In this document: in pieces, positions 23,734 to 32,690 of the stretch
How positions within the stretch are numbered: the stretch's first letter is position 1
Layout of the letters: every line of letters starts with the position of its first letter
Origin: Streptomyces tubercidicus
Lineage (GTDB): Bacteria; Actinomycetota; Actinomycetes; Streptomycetales; Streptomycetaceae
DNA: 64,000 nucleotides
NCBI RefSeq assembly: GCF_027497495.1
Contig: NZ_CP114205.1
Location: 6,076,001-6,140,000, forward strand
Direction of reading: 5' to 3'
Notes under the pieces: model-generated
Database searches by the model: none
Told to the model about the DNA's origin: nothing
Seen by the model: only the letters and a program-made list of their open reading frames with translations
Translations under genes and position numbers: made by a program

Positions 23734-25184
23734 CCACCCAGGGCCCGGCGGACTTCGCCGGTCAGCACCTCACCGTCGCCGGCCTGGGCGTGAGCGGCAT
23801 CAGTGCCGCCCGCGCGCTGGCCGGCCTCGGCGCCCATGTCACCGTCGTGGACGGCGGCGACGGCGACAAGCAGCGCGCCGCGGCGCGGGAACTGACGGCG
23901 GAGGGGATCACCGTCCGCCTCGGCGACGGCGACACCCTCCCCGAGGGGACAGAGCTCGTCGTCACCTCGCCCGGCTGGAAGCCGGACAGCCCGCTGTTCG
24001 CGGCGGCCGCGGCGGCGGGCGTCGATGTCGTCGGCGATGTGGAGATCGCCTGGCGGCTGCGCGGACCCGGCGCCGCGGCCTGGCTCGGGATCACCGGCAC
24101 CAACGGCAAGACCACCACCGTGCGGATGCTGGCCTCGATCCTGGCCGCCGAGGGACTGCGCACCCTGGCCGTCGGCAACATCGGCACCCCGATCATCGAT
24201 GTCGTCCTGGGGCAGGGCAAGGACGGCGAGCCCCCCTACGACGTGCTCGCCGTCGAGCTCTCCAGCTACCAGCTGCACTGGGCGCCCTCCGTACGGGCGC
24301 ACTCCGCGGCCGTCCTCAACCTCGCCCCCGACCACCTCGACTGGCACGGCTCCATGGAGGCGTACGCCGCCGACAAGGGCCGGATCTACGAGGGCAACAC
24401 CGTCGCCTGCGTCTACAACGCGGCCGACAAGGCCACCGAGGACCTGGTGCGCGAGGCGGACGTCGAGGAGGGCTGCCGCGCCATCGGCTTCACCCTCGGC
24501 ACCCCCGGCCCCTCCCAACTCGGCGTCGTCGACGGCATCCTCGTCGACCGCGCCTTCGTGGAGAACCGGCAGAAGCAGGCCCAGGAGCTCGCCGAGGTCT
24601 CCGATATCGCCCCCGGCTCCGGGACCCCCGCCCCGCACAACATCGCCAACGCCCTCGCGGCGGCGGCGCTGGCCCGTGCCTTCGGCGTCCGCCCGGCAGC
24701 CGTACGCGACGGACTGCGCGCCTTCCACCCGGACGCGCACCGCATCCAGATCGTCGCGGAGCGCGACGGCGTCACCTATATCGACGACTCCAAGGCCACC
24801 AACACCCACGCCGCCGAGGCGTCGTTGGCGGCCTACGAGCACATCGTGTGGATCGCCGGCGGCCTCGCCAAGGGCGCGACCTTCGACGAGCTGGTGCAGA
24901 AGTCGGCGGCCCGGCTCCGCGGGGCGGTGCTGATCGGCGCCGATCGGGCGCTGATCCGGGAAGCCCTGGCGCGACACGCCCCCGATGTGCCGGTGGTCGA
25001 CCTCGACCGGACCGACACTGGGGCGATGTCCGAGGCGGTCCGGGAAGCGGCCCGGCTGGCCGAGCCCGGCGACACCGTCCTGCTGGCCCCGGCCTGTGCC
25101 TCGATGGACATGTTCGTCAATTACAACAAGCGGGGCGATGCCTTCGCCGAAGCGGTCGGTGACCTGACCGCACGGGATCACTAG
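23730..25184 (+). CDS. murD: UDP-MurNAc-L-Ala:D-Glu ligase MurD
   Basis: Adds D-glutamate to UDP-MurNAc-L-alanine. The GTG at 23730 overlaps the mraY stop (GTGA) and gives 484 aa, normal for the family; an upstream in-frame ATG inside mraY was rejected. Motifs: N-terminal VAGLGVSGISAARALAG (Rossmann-like), ATP loop LGITGTNGKTTTVRMLASIL, VELSSYQLHW, LNLAPDHLDWHGSMEAYAADKGRIY, GTPAPHNIANALAA, and YIDDSKATNTHAAEASL near the C-terminus. ftsW follows 60 nt downstream. Confidence 0.97.
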   Translation: MTTQGPADFAGQHLTVAGLGVSGISAARALAGLGAHVTVVDGGDGDKQRAAARELTAEGITVRLGDGDTLPEGTELVVTSPGWKPDSPLFAAAAAAGVDVVGDVEIAWRLRGPGAAAWLGITGTNGKTTTVRMLASILAAEGLRTLAVGNIGTPIIDVVLGQGKDGEPPYDVLAVELSSYQLHWAPSVRAHSAAVLNLAPDHLDWHGSMEAYAADKGRIYEGNTVACVYNAADKATEDLVREADVEEGCRAIGFTLGTPGPSQLGVVDGILVDRAFVENRQKQAQELAEVSDIAPGSGTPAPHNIANALAAAALARAFGVRPAAVRDGLRAFHPDAHRIQIVAERDGVTYIDDSKATNTHAAEASLAAYEHIVWIAGGLAKGATFDELVQKSAARLRGAVLIGADRALIREALARHAPDVPVVDLDRTDTGAMSEAVREAARLAEPGDTVLLAPACASMDMFVNYNKRGDAFAEAVGDLTARDH

Positions 25185-25244
25185 ACCGTTTCTCCCCGCT
25201 GTCGCCGAGCGCCGGCGGCGAGCGCACCTGTGGAGGGGACGAGG

Positions 25245-26585
25245 ATGACGGCCCGATCGGCGAAGCCGGCCACGCCGCGTCCGGCGCGCCGGCCCTCCAC
25301 GGCGCGCAGACCGCGCGGGGGCCGCACCCCGGGCGGCCCCCGGGGGCTCCACATCCGGCTGAGACGGGCCTGGGACCGCCCGCTGACCGCGTACTACCTG
25401 ATCCTCGGCGGCAGCCTGCTGATCACCGTCCTGGGGCTGGTGATGGTCTACTCGGCGTCCCAGATCAAGGCGCTGCAGTCCGGTCTCGCCCCGACGTTCT
25501 TCTTCCGCAAGCAGCTGCTGGCCGCCGTCCTCGGCGGCGGGCTGCTGCTGGCCGCCTCCCGGATGACGGTACGGCTGCACCGCGGGCTGGCCTATCCGCT
25601 GCTCGCCGTCTCGGTCTTCCTGATGTGCCTGGTGCAGATTCCGGGCATAGGGGTCGCGGTCAACGGAAACCAGAACTGGATCAGCCTCGGCGGACCTTTC
25701 CAGATGCAACCGAGCGAGTTCGCCAAGCTCGCGCTGGTGCTGTGGGGCGCCGATCTGCTGGCCCGCAAACAGGACAAAAGGCTGCTGGTGCAGTGGAAGC
25801 ATCTGCTGGTGCCGCTGATCCCGGTGGCGTTCCTGCTGCTCGGGCTGATCATGCTCGGCGGTGACATGGGGACCGCGATCATTCTCACGGCGATCCTCTT
25901 CGGCCTGCTGTGGCTGGCCGGGGCGCCGACCAGGCTGTTCGTGGGGGTGCTGGGCGCCGCCACCCTGATCGGGGCGCTGCTGATCAAGACCAGCGCCAAC
26001 CGGATGTCCCGGCTGGCCTGCATCGGAGCGACCGATCCGGGGCCCGGTGATCAGTGCTGGCAGGCCGTGCACGGCATCTATGCCCTGGCGTCCGGCGGAT
26101 TCTTCGGTTCCGGCCTGGGCGCGAGTATGGAAAAATGGGGTGAACTCCCGGAACCGCACACCGACTTCATCTTCGCCATCACCGGGGAGGAACTGGGTCT
26201 GGCGGGGACGCTGTCGGTCCTCGCCCTCTTCGCGGCTCTAGGCTATGCGGGTATCCGCGTGGCCGGACGCACGGAGGACCCCTTCGTACGGTACGCAGCG
26301 GGAGGCGTGACCACCTGGATCACGGCCCAGGCCGTGATCAACATCGGTGCGGTGCTCGGCCTGTTGCCGATCGCCGGAGTCCCGCTCCCGCTGTTCTCCT
26401 ACGGAGGCTCCGCCCTGCTGCCGACGATGTTCGCCATCGGACTCTTGATCGCCTTCGCGCGTGACGAGCCCGCTGCACGGGCGGCGTTGGCCATGCGGCA
26501 GCCGGTCTTCGGCAGGAGGCAGGCTGGGGTGAGATGGAAGACGATGAGACGGCGCGTCAAGAAGCGGCCGTCCGGAGAGCGGTGA
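25245..26585 (+). CDS. ftsW: Septal peptidoglycan polymerase FtsW (SEDS)
   Basis: SEDS-family glycosyltransferase that polymerises lipid II with FtsI. ATG 25245 is used because GGAGGGG lies 6-7 nt before it; a GTG at 25230 would add five residues. 446 aa: a basic Pro/Arg-rich head, then ten membrane segments. Hallmarks: LITVLGLVMVYSAS in helix 1, NGNQNWISLGGPFQMQPSEFAKLALVLWGA, LGGDMGTAIIL, and the essential GLLPIAGVPLPLFSYGGSALLPTMFAIGLLIAFARD. The C-terminal tail is basic. murG starts 6 nt later. In streptomycetes ftsW is a known target of the sporulation regulators WhiA/WhiB; I did not find a clear site directly upstream. Confidence 0.96.
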   Translation: MTARSAKPATPRPARRPSTARRPRGGRTPGGPRGLHIRLRRAWDRPLTAYYLILGGSLLITVLGLVMVYSASQIKALQSGLAPTFFFRKQLLAAVLGGGLLLAASRMTVRLHRGLAYPLLAVSVFLMCLVQIPGIGVAVNGNQNWISLGGPFQMQPSEFAKLALVLWGADLLARKQDKRLLVQWKHLLVPLIPVAFLLLGLIMLGGDMGTAIILTAILFGLLWLAGAPTRLFVGVLGAATLIGALLIKTSANRMSRLACIGATDPGPGDQCWQAVHGIYALASGGFFGSGLGASMEKWGELPEPHTDFIFAITGEELGLAGTLSVLALFAALGYAGIRVAGRTEDPFVRYAAGGVTTWITAQAVINIGAVLGLLPIAGVPLPLFSYGGSALLPTMFAIGLLIAFARDEPAARAALAMRQPVFGRRQAGVRWKTMRRRVKKRPSGER

Positions 26586-26591
26586 ATTTCG

Positions 26592-27683
26592 GTGCATGTC
26601 GTACTCGCCGGTGGGGGGACCGCCGGCCACATCGAGCCCGCGCTCGCCCTCGCGGACGCACTGCGGAGGCAGGACCCCACCGTGGGGATCACGGCACTCG
26701 GTACGGAAAAGGGCCTGGAGACCCGGCTCGTCCCCGAGCGCGGCTATGAGCTGGGACTCATCCCGGCCGTACCGCTGCCGCGCAAGCCCACCCCCGAACT
26801 GATCACCGTCCCCGGGCGGCTGCGCGGCACGATCAAGGCCGCCGAGCAGATCCTGGAGCGCACGAAGGCGGACTGTGTCGTCGGCTTCGGCGGCTATGTG
26901 GCGCTGCCCGGCTATCTGGCCGCCAAGCGGCTGGGGGTGCCGATCATCGTCCATGAGGCCAATGCCCGCCCCGGCCTGGCCAACAAGATCGGCTCGCGGT
27001 ACGCCAAGTTCGTCGCGGTCAGCACCCCGGACAGCAAGCTGCGCGGTGCCCGCTACGTCGGCATCCCGCTGCGCCGCACCATCGCCACCCTGGACCGCGC
27101 CGCGGTCCGCCCCGAGGCGCGGGCCGCCTTCGGTCTCGACCCCAACCTCCCGACCCTGCTGGTGTCCGGTGGTTCCCAGGGCGCCCGTCGGCTGAACGAG
27201 GTCACCCAGGCCGCCGTTCCGGCCCTGCAGCGCGCCGGGATCCAGGTGCTGCACGCGGTCGGCCCGAAGAACGAACTGCCGCACGCGAACAACATGCCCG
27301 GGATGCCCCCCTATGTCCCGGTACCGTACGTGGACCGGATGGATCTCGCGTACGCCGCGGCCGACATGATGCTCTGCCGCGCGGGCGCGATGACCGTCGC
27401 CGAGTTGTCCGCCGTCGGGCTGCCGGCCGCGTTCGTCCCGCTGCCCATCGGCAACGGCGAGCAGCGGCTCAACGCCCAGCCGCTGGTCAACGCCGGCGGG
27501 GGCCTGCTGGTCGACGACGCCCAGCTGACCCCGGACTGGGTGCAGAACAGCGTGCTCCCGGTCCTGGCCGATCCGCACCGGCTGTACGAGATGTCGCGCG
27601 CGGCCTCCGAGTTCGGCCGCCGGGACGCCGATGAGCTGTTGGTCGGCATGGTGTACGAGGCGATCGCGCAGCACAACAAGTAG
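26592..27683 (+). CDS. murG: Lipid II synthase MurG
   Basis: UDP-GlcNAc:undecaprenyl-PP-MurNAc-pentapeptide GlcNAc transferase, making lipid II at the cytoplasmic face. 363 aa, GT-B fold. First glycine loop: HVVLAGGGTAGHIEPALALADAL (residues 2-24). Then FGGYVALPGYLAAKRLGVPIIVHEANARPGLANK, the second glycine loop LLVSGGSQGARRLNEVT, and the nucleotide-sugar site MMLCRAGAMTVAELSAVGLPAAFVPLPI followed by GEQRLNAQPLVNAGGG. The GTG at 26592 starts the family sequence directly. It is 6 nt after ftsW and 22 nt before ftsQ. Confidence 0.97.
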   Translation: MHVVLAGGGTAGHIEPALALADALRRQDPTVGITALGTEKGLETRLVPERGYELGLIPAVPLPRKPTPELITVPGRLRGTIKAAEQILERTKADCVVGFGGYVALPGYLAAKRLGVPIIVHEANARPGLANKIGSRYAKFVAVSTPDSKLRGARYVGIPLRRTIATLDRAAVRPEARAAFGLDPNLPTLLVSGGSQGARRLNEVTQAAVPALQRAGIQVLHAVGPKNELPHANNMPGMPPYVPVPYVDRMDLAYAAADMMLCRAGAMTVAELSAVGLPAAFVPLPIGNGEQRLNAQPLVNAGGGLLVDDAQLTPDWVQNSVLPVLADPHRLYEMSRAASEFGRRDADELLVGMVYEAIAQHNK

Positions 27684-27705
27684 CGCACGAGAGAAGGCAG
27701 GGAGC

Positions 27706-28521
27706 GTGGCCGGACCGGCAACCGCCCGTCGAGGCGAGAAGAAGTCACCGTCCGGCCCGCCCTCCGCCGCGGCGCCCCCGGGGCGAAGATTCCGGTGGCA
27801 GCGCCTTCCCTTTCGCGCGCCGAGCCGCCGCGGTCTGATCATCATCCTGGTCGTCGCGGTGCTGCTCGGCGCGTTCGGCGTCTGGGCCCTCTACGCCTCG
27901 AACTGGCTCCGGGTGGAGCGCGTCAGCACCACCGGCACCAAGGTGCTGACACCGCACGAGGTCGTCGCCGCGGCGGACGCCCCGATGAACGCGCCGCTGG
28001 CCTCCGTGGATACGGACGCGCTGGACCGCCGGCTGCGCGCACGGCTGCCGCGCATCAAGACCGTGGACGTCGAGCGGTCCTGGCCGAACACAATCAGCCT
28101 GAAGGTGACCGAAAGGGTGCCGGAACTGCTGCTGCGATCGGGCGGAAAGTTTGTCGAAGTGGACGCCGAGGGCGTCCGGTTCGCCACCGTCCGCACGGCC
28201 CCCCGGGGCGTTCCGCTTCTGGAAATGGCCGTATCCGACTCCCCGAGTCTGCACCGGTTCGGAATCGACCGGTTGCGGCGCGCCGCGGTCAAGGTCGCCC
28301 AGGACCTGCCCACCGTCGTACGCAAGGACGTACGGAAGGTCCGCGTTCGGTCCTACGACGCCATCACCCTCGAACTGACCGGCGACCGCACGGTCGCGTG
28401 GGGCAGCCGCGAACAGGGCGCCGAGAAGGCAAAGGTGCTGACCGCGCTGCTGAAAGCGGCACATGACGGGCGCCACTTCGACATCTCGGTGCCCAGTGCC
28501 CCTGCCGTATCAGGGAGTTGA
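27706..28521 (+). CDS. ftsQ: Divisome protein FtsQ
   Basis: Bitopic division protein that links FtsL/DivIC to the septal synthase. GTG 27706 follows AGAAGGCAGGGAG and gives 271 aa; an upstream in-frame ATG lies inside murG and gives implausible sequence. Layout: Arg/Lys/Pro-rich cytoplasmic head of about 40 residues, one membrane helix (GLIIILVVAVLLGAFGVWALYASNW), then the POTRA domain (LRVERVSTTGTKVLTPHEVVAAADAPMNAPL) and the FtsQ beta domain with RLPRIKTVDVERSWPNTISLKVTERVPELLL. 281 nt separate it from ftsZ. Confidence 0.94.
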   Translation: MAGPATARRGEKKSPSGPPSAAAPPGRRFRWQRLPFRAPSRRGLIIILVVAVLLGAFGVWALYASNWLRVERVSTTGTKVLTPHEVVAAADAPMNAPLASVDTDALDRRLRARLPRIKTVDVERSWPNTISLKVTERVPELLLRSGGKFVEVDAEGVRFATVRTAPRGVPLLEMAVSDSPSLHRFGIDRLRRAAVKVAQDLPTVVRKDVRKVRVRSYDAITLELTGDRTVAWGSREQGAEKAKVLTALLKAAHDGRHFDISVPSAPAVSGS

Positions 28522-28802
28522 CGTCCGCAGCCGCAGGCCAGCACCCTGGATGGCTACGACTATGGGTGATCACATAGGGTGAAAAGAAAAACGGGAGGTT
28601 CGGCGTGTTCGTTGAACGGGCGCGCCTTGTCGACTTAGTGTCTCGTTCCAAAGGGACGATGGAAGCAAGGAACACAGGCACAGGTAACCCTAAACTTCAA
28701 CGTTAGGGTTCGGGTCGGCAATACGAACCGTCCCATCGGCATCAGTCGGCGTCCACACGCAGTGCGGCGACGACACGTAACTCGAGGCGAGAGGCCTTCG
28801 AC
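28522..28802 (+). promoter_or_regulatory. ftsZ promoter region with inverted repeat
   Basis: 281 nt with no gene. AACCCTAA (28686-28693) and TTAGGGTT (28703-28710) form a perfect 8-bp inverted repeat with a 9-nt spacer, about 95 nt before the ftsZ GTG. GTGTC (28638-28642, GACAC on the other strand) and GACAC (28772-28776) match the short WhiA recognition core. Streptomycete ftsZ is known to have several promoters, including a strong sporulation-specific one, and the relatively AT-rich stretch 28570-28720 is where they should lie. Exact -10/-35 elements were not assigned. Confidence 0.6.
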
Positions 28803-30035
28803 GTGGCAGCACCGCAGAACTACCTCGCAGTCATCAAGGTCGTCGGCATCGGCGGCGGTGGCGTGAACGCCATCAACCGGATGATCGAGGTCGGGCTCAA
28901 GGGCGTCGAGTTCATCGCGATCAACACCGATGCGCAGGCGCTGCTGATGAGCGACGCCGACGTCAAGCTTGACGTCGGCCGCGAAATGACCCGCGGACTC
29001 GGCGCCGGCGCCAACCCGGATGTGGGTCGCAAGGCGGCCGAGGACCACCGCGAAGAGATCGAGGAGGTCCTCAAGGGGGCCGACATGGTCTTCGTGACCG
29101 CGGGTGAGGGCGGCGGCACCGGCACCGGCGGCGCACCCGTCGTCGCCAACATCGCGCGCTCGCTGGGCGCCCTGACGATCGGTGTGGTCACCCGGCCGTT
29201 CACCTTCGAGGGCCGCCGTCGCGCCAACCAGGCCGAGGACGGCATCGCCCAGCTGCGCGAAGAGGTCGACACCCTCATCGTGATCCCCAATGACCGACTG
29301 CTGTCCATCTCGGACCGCCAGGTGAGCGTGCTCGACGCGTTCAAGTCCGCGGACCAGGTGCTGCTGTCGGGTGTTCAGGGCATCACCGATCTGATCACCA
29401 CCCCGGGTCTGATCAACCTCGACTTCGCCGACGTCAAGTCCGTGATGTCGGAGGCCGGCTCGGCCCTCATGGGGATCGGCTCGGCGCGTGGCGACGACCG
29501 CGCGGTGGCCGCCGCGGAGATGGCGATCTCCTCGCCGCTCCTGGAGGCGTCCATCGACGGCGCCCGCGGTGTGCTGCTGTCCATCTCCGGCGGCTCCGAC
29601 CTCGGTCTCTTCGAGATCAACGAGGCCGCCCAGCTGGTCAGCGAGGCGGCACACCCGGAAGCCAACATCATCTTCGGTGCGGTCATCGACGACGCACTGG
29701 GCGACGAGGTCCGGGTGACGGTCATCGCCGCGGGATTCGACGGCGGTCAGCCGCCGGCCCGCCGGGATGCGCAGTCCTCCGCGCTGTCGGCCCCGAAGCG
29801 CGAGGAGCCCGCCCCGGCTCCGAGCCGTCCGGCCACTCCGCCCGAGCCGCGTTCGTCGTCCTTCGGCGGACTGGGTTCGGTGCCCGTACGGGACGAGGAG
29901 CCGGCACCCGCCGAGTCCTCCTCCTCGCTGGGCGAGATCCCGTCGACCCCGGCGAACGCTCCGCAGGTTCCCCCGGCCCGTCCGTACTCGGACTCCGCGG
30001 CCGAGGAACTGGACGTCCCCGACTTCCTGAAGTGA
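28803..30035 (+). CDS. ftsZ: Cell division GTPase FtsZ
   Basis: Tubulin-like GTPase that forms the Z-ring. 410 aa. GTP-binding signatures: VVGIGGGGVNAINRMIE at the N-terminus, the tubulin loop FVTAGEGGGTGTGGAPVVANIA, the T7-loop region GLINLDFADVKSVMSEAGSALMGIG, and the polymer-domain NIIFGAVIDDALGDEVRVTVIAAGF. A Pro/Ser-rich linker leads to the conserved C-terminal peptide ELDVPDFLK, the docking site for SepF. The GTG at 28803 begins VAAPQNYLAVIKVVG, the usual streptomycete start. It has its own promoter region upstream. pgeF begins 13 nt downstream. Confidence 0.98.
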   Translation: MAAPQNYLAVIKVVGIGGGGVNAINRMIEVGLKGVEFIAINTDAQALLMSDADVKLDVGREMTRGLGAGANPDVGRKAAEDHREEIEEVLKGADMVFVTAGEGGGTGTGGAPVVANIARSLGALTIGVVTRPFTFEGRRRANQAEDGIAQLREEVDTLIVIPNDRLLSISDRQVSVLDAFKSADQVLLSGVQGITDLITTPGLINLDFADVKSVMSEAGSALMGIGSARGDDRAVAAAEMAISSPLLEASIDGARGVLLSISGGSDLGLFEINEAAQLVSEAAHPEANIIFGAVIDDALGDEVRVTVIAAGFDGGQPPARRDAQSSALSAPKREEPAPAPSRPATPPEPRSSSFGGLGSVPVRDEEPAPAESSSSLGEIPSTPANAPQVPPARPYSDSAAEELDVPDFLK

Positions 30036-30048
30036 CCGAAGCACTGAA

Positions 30049-30813
30049 GTGATAGGGCAACAGCACCACGAGAGCGGCGCGCACTTCGCCTTCACCGACA
30101 GGTGGGGCGGGGTGAGCGCCGCTCCGTACGATCAGCTCAATCTGGGCGGTGCGGTCGGCGACGACCCGCAAGCCGTACGCGCCAACCGTGCCCGCGCCGC
30201 CGTGGAACTGGGCCTCGACCCGGCCGCGGTGGTCTGGATGAACCAGGTGCACGGCCGGGATGTCGCGGTGGTCGACCGGCCCAGGCACGGCGACGACCTC
30301 CCCGGGGTGGACGCGGTGGTGACGGATCGCCGGGGCCTCGCGCTCGCGGTCCTGACCGCTGACTGCACCCCGGTCCTGCTCGCCGACCCGGTCGCCGGGA
30401 TCGCGGGGGCCGCGCACGCCGGCCGGCCCGGACTGGTCGCCGGGGTCGTTCCGGCGGTGGTCGAGGCGATGGTGAAGCGGGGCGCGGAGCCGGCGCGGAT
30501 CATCGCGTACACCGGACCGGCGATCTGCGGGCGCTGTTACGAGGTGCCCGAGGGGATGCGCTCCGACGTCGCCGCGGTGGTGCCGGAGGCCCGCGCGACG
30601 ACCAGTTGGGGCACTCCCGCGGTGGATGTCACCGCGGGGGTACGCGCCCAACTCGCCGCGGAGGGCGTGCTGGTGCGTGAAGATTCCCACATCTGCACTC
30701 GCGAATCCGCGGACCACTTCTCTTATCGGCGCGACCGTACGACGGGGCGGCTCGCGAGCTACGTATGGCTCGGGGACACCCCCGGCCCGGGGCTGGGGGA
30801 GGCCACGCCGTGA
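30049..30813 (+). CDS. pgeF: Peptidoglycan editing factor PgeF (YlmD/YfiH, laccase domain)
   Basis: A 254-aa protein of the PgeF/YfiH family (multi-copper polyphenol oxidoreductase fold). Members are linked to removing wrongly built peptidoglycan precursors, and some act on purine nucleosides. Family blocks: FTDRWGGVSAAPYDQLNLG at the start, VVWMNQVHGRDVAVVD with the metal-ligand His, LAVLTADCTPVLLADPVAGIAGAAHAGRPGLVAGVV, YTGPAICGRCYEVPEGM, and SHICTRESADHFSYRRDRTTGRLAS at the end. The Cys and His metal ligands are present. GTG 30049 follows ftsZ by 13 nt, and its stop overlaps the next GTG by 4 nt. Confidence 0.92.
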   Translation: MIGQQHHESGAHFAFTDRWGGVSAAPYDQLNLGGAVGDDPQAVRANRARAAVELGLDPAAVVWMNQVHGRDVAVVDRPRHGDDLPGVDAVVTDRRGLALAVLTADCTPVLLADPVAGIAGAAHAGRPGLVAGVVPAVVEAMVKRGAEPARIIAYTGPAICGRCYEVPEGMRSDVAAVVPEARATTSWGTPAVDVTAGVRAQLAAEGVLVREDSHICTRESADHFSYRRDRTTGRLASYVWLGDTPGPGLGEATP

Positions 30814-31532
30814 CGGAGGACCGGAAGACGCAACTGGCGCAGAACCTGGCACAGGTGGAGGAACGTATCTCCGCCGCCTGCGCCAAGGCCGGTCGGCCGC
30901 GTGACGAGGTGACCCTCATCGTCGTCACCAAGACCTACCCCGCGAGTGATGTCCGGCTGCTCGCGGAGCTGGGGGTGCGGCAGGTCGCGGAGAACCGCGA
31001 CCAGGAGGCGGCGCCCAAGGCAGCTGAATGTGCTGATTTGCCGCTTACTTGGCACTTCGTGGGTCAGCTGCAGACGAACAAGGTGCGCTCCGCGGCCGGT
31101 TATGCCGGAATTGTTCAGTCGGTCGACCGGTCCCGTCTCGTCACCGCACTCGCCAAGGAGGCGGTACGCGCCGAGCGTGAACTGGGCTGCCTGATCCAGG
31201 TGGCACTTGACGCGGAGTCGGGTGTGCGGGGAGAGCGGGGAGGTGTGGCGCCGGACGGTGTCGCGCCGCTGGCCGAGCAGATCGCTGGGGCCCAAGGGCT
31301 GCGACTGGACGGTGTGATGACCGTCGCACCGCTGGCCGGGCCCTATGCGGGGCGTGAACTCGCCGCTTTTGAACGGCTCATGGAAATCTCATCCGACCTG
31401 CGCGGGAATCATCCTGCTGCCAACATGGTGTCAGCAGGCATGAGCGCGGACCTCGAAGAGGCCGTGGCGGCCGGGGCGACACATGTGCGCGTCGGCACTG
31501 CGGTACTCGGAGTCCGACCACGGCTCCGGTAA
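30810..31532 (+). CDS. YggS family pyridoxal-phosphate homeostasis protein
   Basis: PLP-binding protein of the YggS/PROSC family, which buffers free PLP and has no known enzyme activity. 240 aa from GTG 30810, which overlaps the pgeF stop. Motifs: VTLIVVTKTYPASDVRLLAELGVRQVAENRDQE with the PLP-lysine in VTKTYP, TWHFVGQLQTNKVRSAAGYAGIVQSVDR, LIQVALDAE, and SAGMSADLEEAVAAGATHVRVGTAVLG (phosphate site). In Gram-positive dcw clusters the gene regularly sits between ftsZ/pgeF and sepF, as here. GC content dips slightly around 31020-31060. Confidence 0.94.
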   Translation: MTEDRKTQLAQNLAQVEERISAACAKAGRPRDEVTLIVVTKTYPASDVRLLAELGVRQVAENRDQEAAPKAAECADLPLTWHFVGQLQTNKVRSAAGYAGIVQSVDRSRLVTALAKEAVRAERELGCLIQVALDAESGVRGERGGVAPDGVAPLAEQIAGAQGLRLDGVMTVAPLAGPYAGRELAAFERLMEISSDLRGNHPAANMVSAGMSADLEEAVAAGATHVRVGTAVLGVRPRLR

Positions 31533-31655
31533 CGTCGCCAAGCAAGTCGGACCACAGCACAAAATATGGTCATTCCCGCAAAAGCGGGGCAGGCCGAGTG
31601 GATCCAAGGCCCCTGGTGACGGAGCCGATCCACCACAGAGCGGAGGACGCAGAGA

Positions 31656-32276
31656 ATGGCCGGCGCGATGCGCAAGATGGCGGTCTACCTCGGCCTCGTG
31701 GAGGACGATGGGTACGACGGCCGGGGGTTCGACCCCGATGACGAGTTCGAGCCCGAGCTTGACCCGGAGCCCGACCGGGGGCGGCGTCAACAACACTCAG
31801 TGCAGGCCGACATTCCCCCCGAAAGGGAGGAACCCGTCCGTGCCGTGACGCCTCCGGCCCAACGTGAACCGGCCCCGCTTGCCGCGGAAAACGGACGACC
31901 CGCGCGAATCGCCCCCGTGGCATCCATCACACCCGACCGTCCGAATCTGGAGAAGAACGCACCGGTGATCATGCCCAAGGTTGTGTCCGAGCGGGAGCCC
32001 TACCGCATCACCACACTCCACCCCCGGACCTACAACGAGGCCCGTACCATCGGGGAACACTTCCGTGAGGGCACTCCGGTGATCATGAATCTGACGGAGA
32101 TGGATGACACCGATGCGAAGCGACTTGTCGACTTTGCGGCCGGTTTGGTGTTTGGTCTTCACGGCAGCATCGAACGGGTGACGCAGAAGGTGTTCCTGTT
32201 GTCGCCTGCTAACGTCGATGTCACGGCGGAGGACAAGGCCCGTATCGCAGAGGGCGGGTTCTTCAACCAGAGCTGA
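31656..32276 (+). CDS. sepF: Divisome membrane anchor SepF
   Basis: FtsZ-binding protein that tethers and aligns Z-ring filaments at the membrane. 206 aa. The N-terminal MAGAMRKMAVYLGLVEDDGYD is the amphipathic membrane-targeting helix, followed by an acidic disordered linker. The conserved SepF core starts about residue 110: YRITTLHPRTYNEARTIGEHFREGTPVIMNLTEMDDTDAKRLVDFAAGLVFGLHGSIERVTQKVFLLSP. In actinobacteria lacking FtsA and ZipA, SepF is the main anchor. GGAGGACGCAGAGA precedes ATG 31656. A 123-nt gap to yggS leaves room for a promoter. Confidence 0.95.
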   Translation: MAGAMRKMAVYLGLVEDDGYDGRGFDPDDEFEPELDPEPDRGRRQQHSVQADIPPEREEPVRAVTPPAQREPAPLAAENGRPARIAPVASITPDRPNLEKNAPVIMPKVVSEREPYRITTLHPRTYNEARTIGEHFREGTPVIMNLTEMDDTDAKRLVDFAAGLVFGLHGSIERVTQKVFLLSPANVDVTAEDKARIAEGGFFNQS

Positions 32277-32347
32277 GACGCAACACCGGGCACACCGGGC
32301 CGTGAGGCCAACACAGGAGCAAGGCAAGGGGAGAGGGACAGCGCGAG

Positions 32348-32641
32348 ATGAGTGTCTTTGGTCAGGTGATCTACATCGCGCTGTACTGCTTCCTGATCGT
32401 GTTGATCTTCCGGCTGGTGATGGACTATGTCTTCCAGTTCGCCCGTTCATGGCAACCCGGCAAGGCGATGGTGGTCATTCTTGAGGCCGCCTACACTGTC
32501 ACTGATCCGCCACTCAAGCTTCTGCGGCGGGTAATCCCGCCGCTGCGTCTCGGGGGCGTGGCGCTCGATCTGTCCTTCTTCGTATTGATGATCATCGTTT
32601 TCATCCTGATCACCGTCGTGAGGTCGGTGTTGTTGGTGTGA
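32348..32641 (+). CDS. ylmG: YggT family membrane protein (YlmG/SepG type)
   Basis: A 97-aa protein with two YggT repeats, each a membrane helix: VIYIALYCFLIVLIFRLVMDYVFQFA and LDLSFFVLMIIVFILITVVRSVLL. The connecting region PGKAMVVILEAAYTVTDPPLKLLRRVIPPLRLGGVALDLS is the family signature. In Streptomyces the orthologue in this position (SepG) supports FtsZ-ring placement with the Ssg system and nucleoid shape during sporulation. The ATG at 32348 follows GGGAGAGGGAC. It lies between sepF (71 nt) and divIVA (49 nt). Confidence 0.92.
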   Translation: MSVFGQVIYIALYCFLIVLIFRLVMDYVFQFARSWQPGKAMVVILEAAYTVTDPPLKLLRRVIPPLRLGGVALDLSFFVLMIIVFILITVVRSVLLV

Positions 32642-32690
32642 ACGATACGGTCTTGCCGATTGCCGACGACTACGTTGAGGTGAAGTAGAG

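Noticed and set aside
23706..26159. Minus-strand open frame of about 817 codons opposite murD and ftsW
   Set aside because: Shadow of two well-conserved genes, with Gly/Asp/Gln-rich low-complexity translation.
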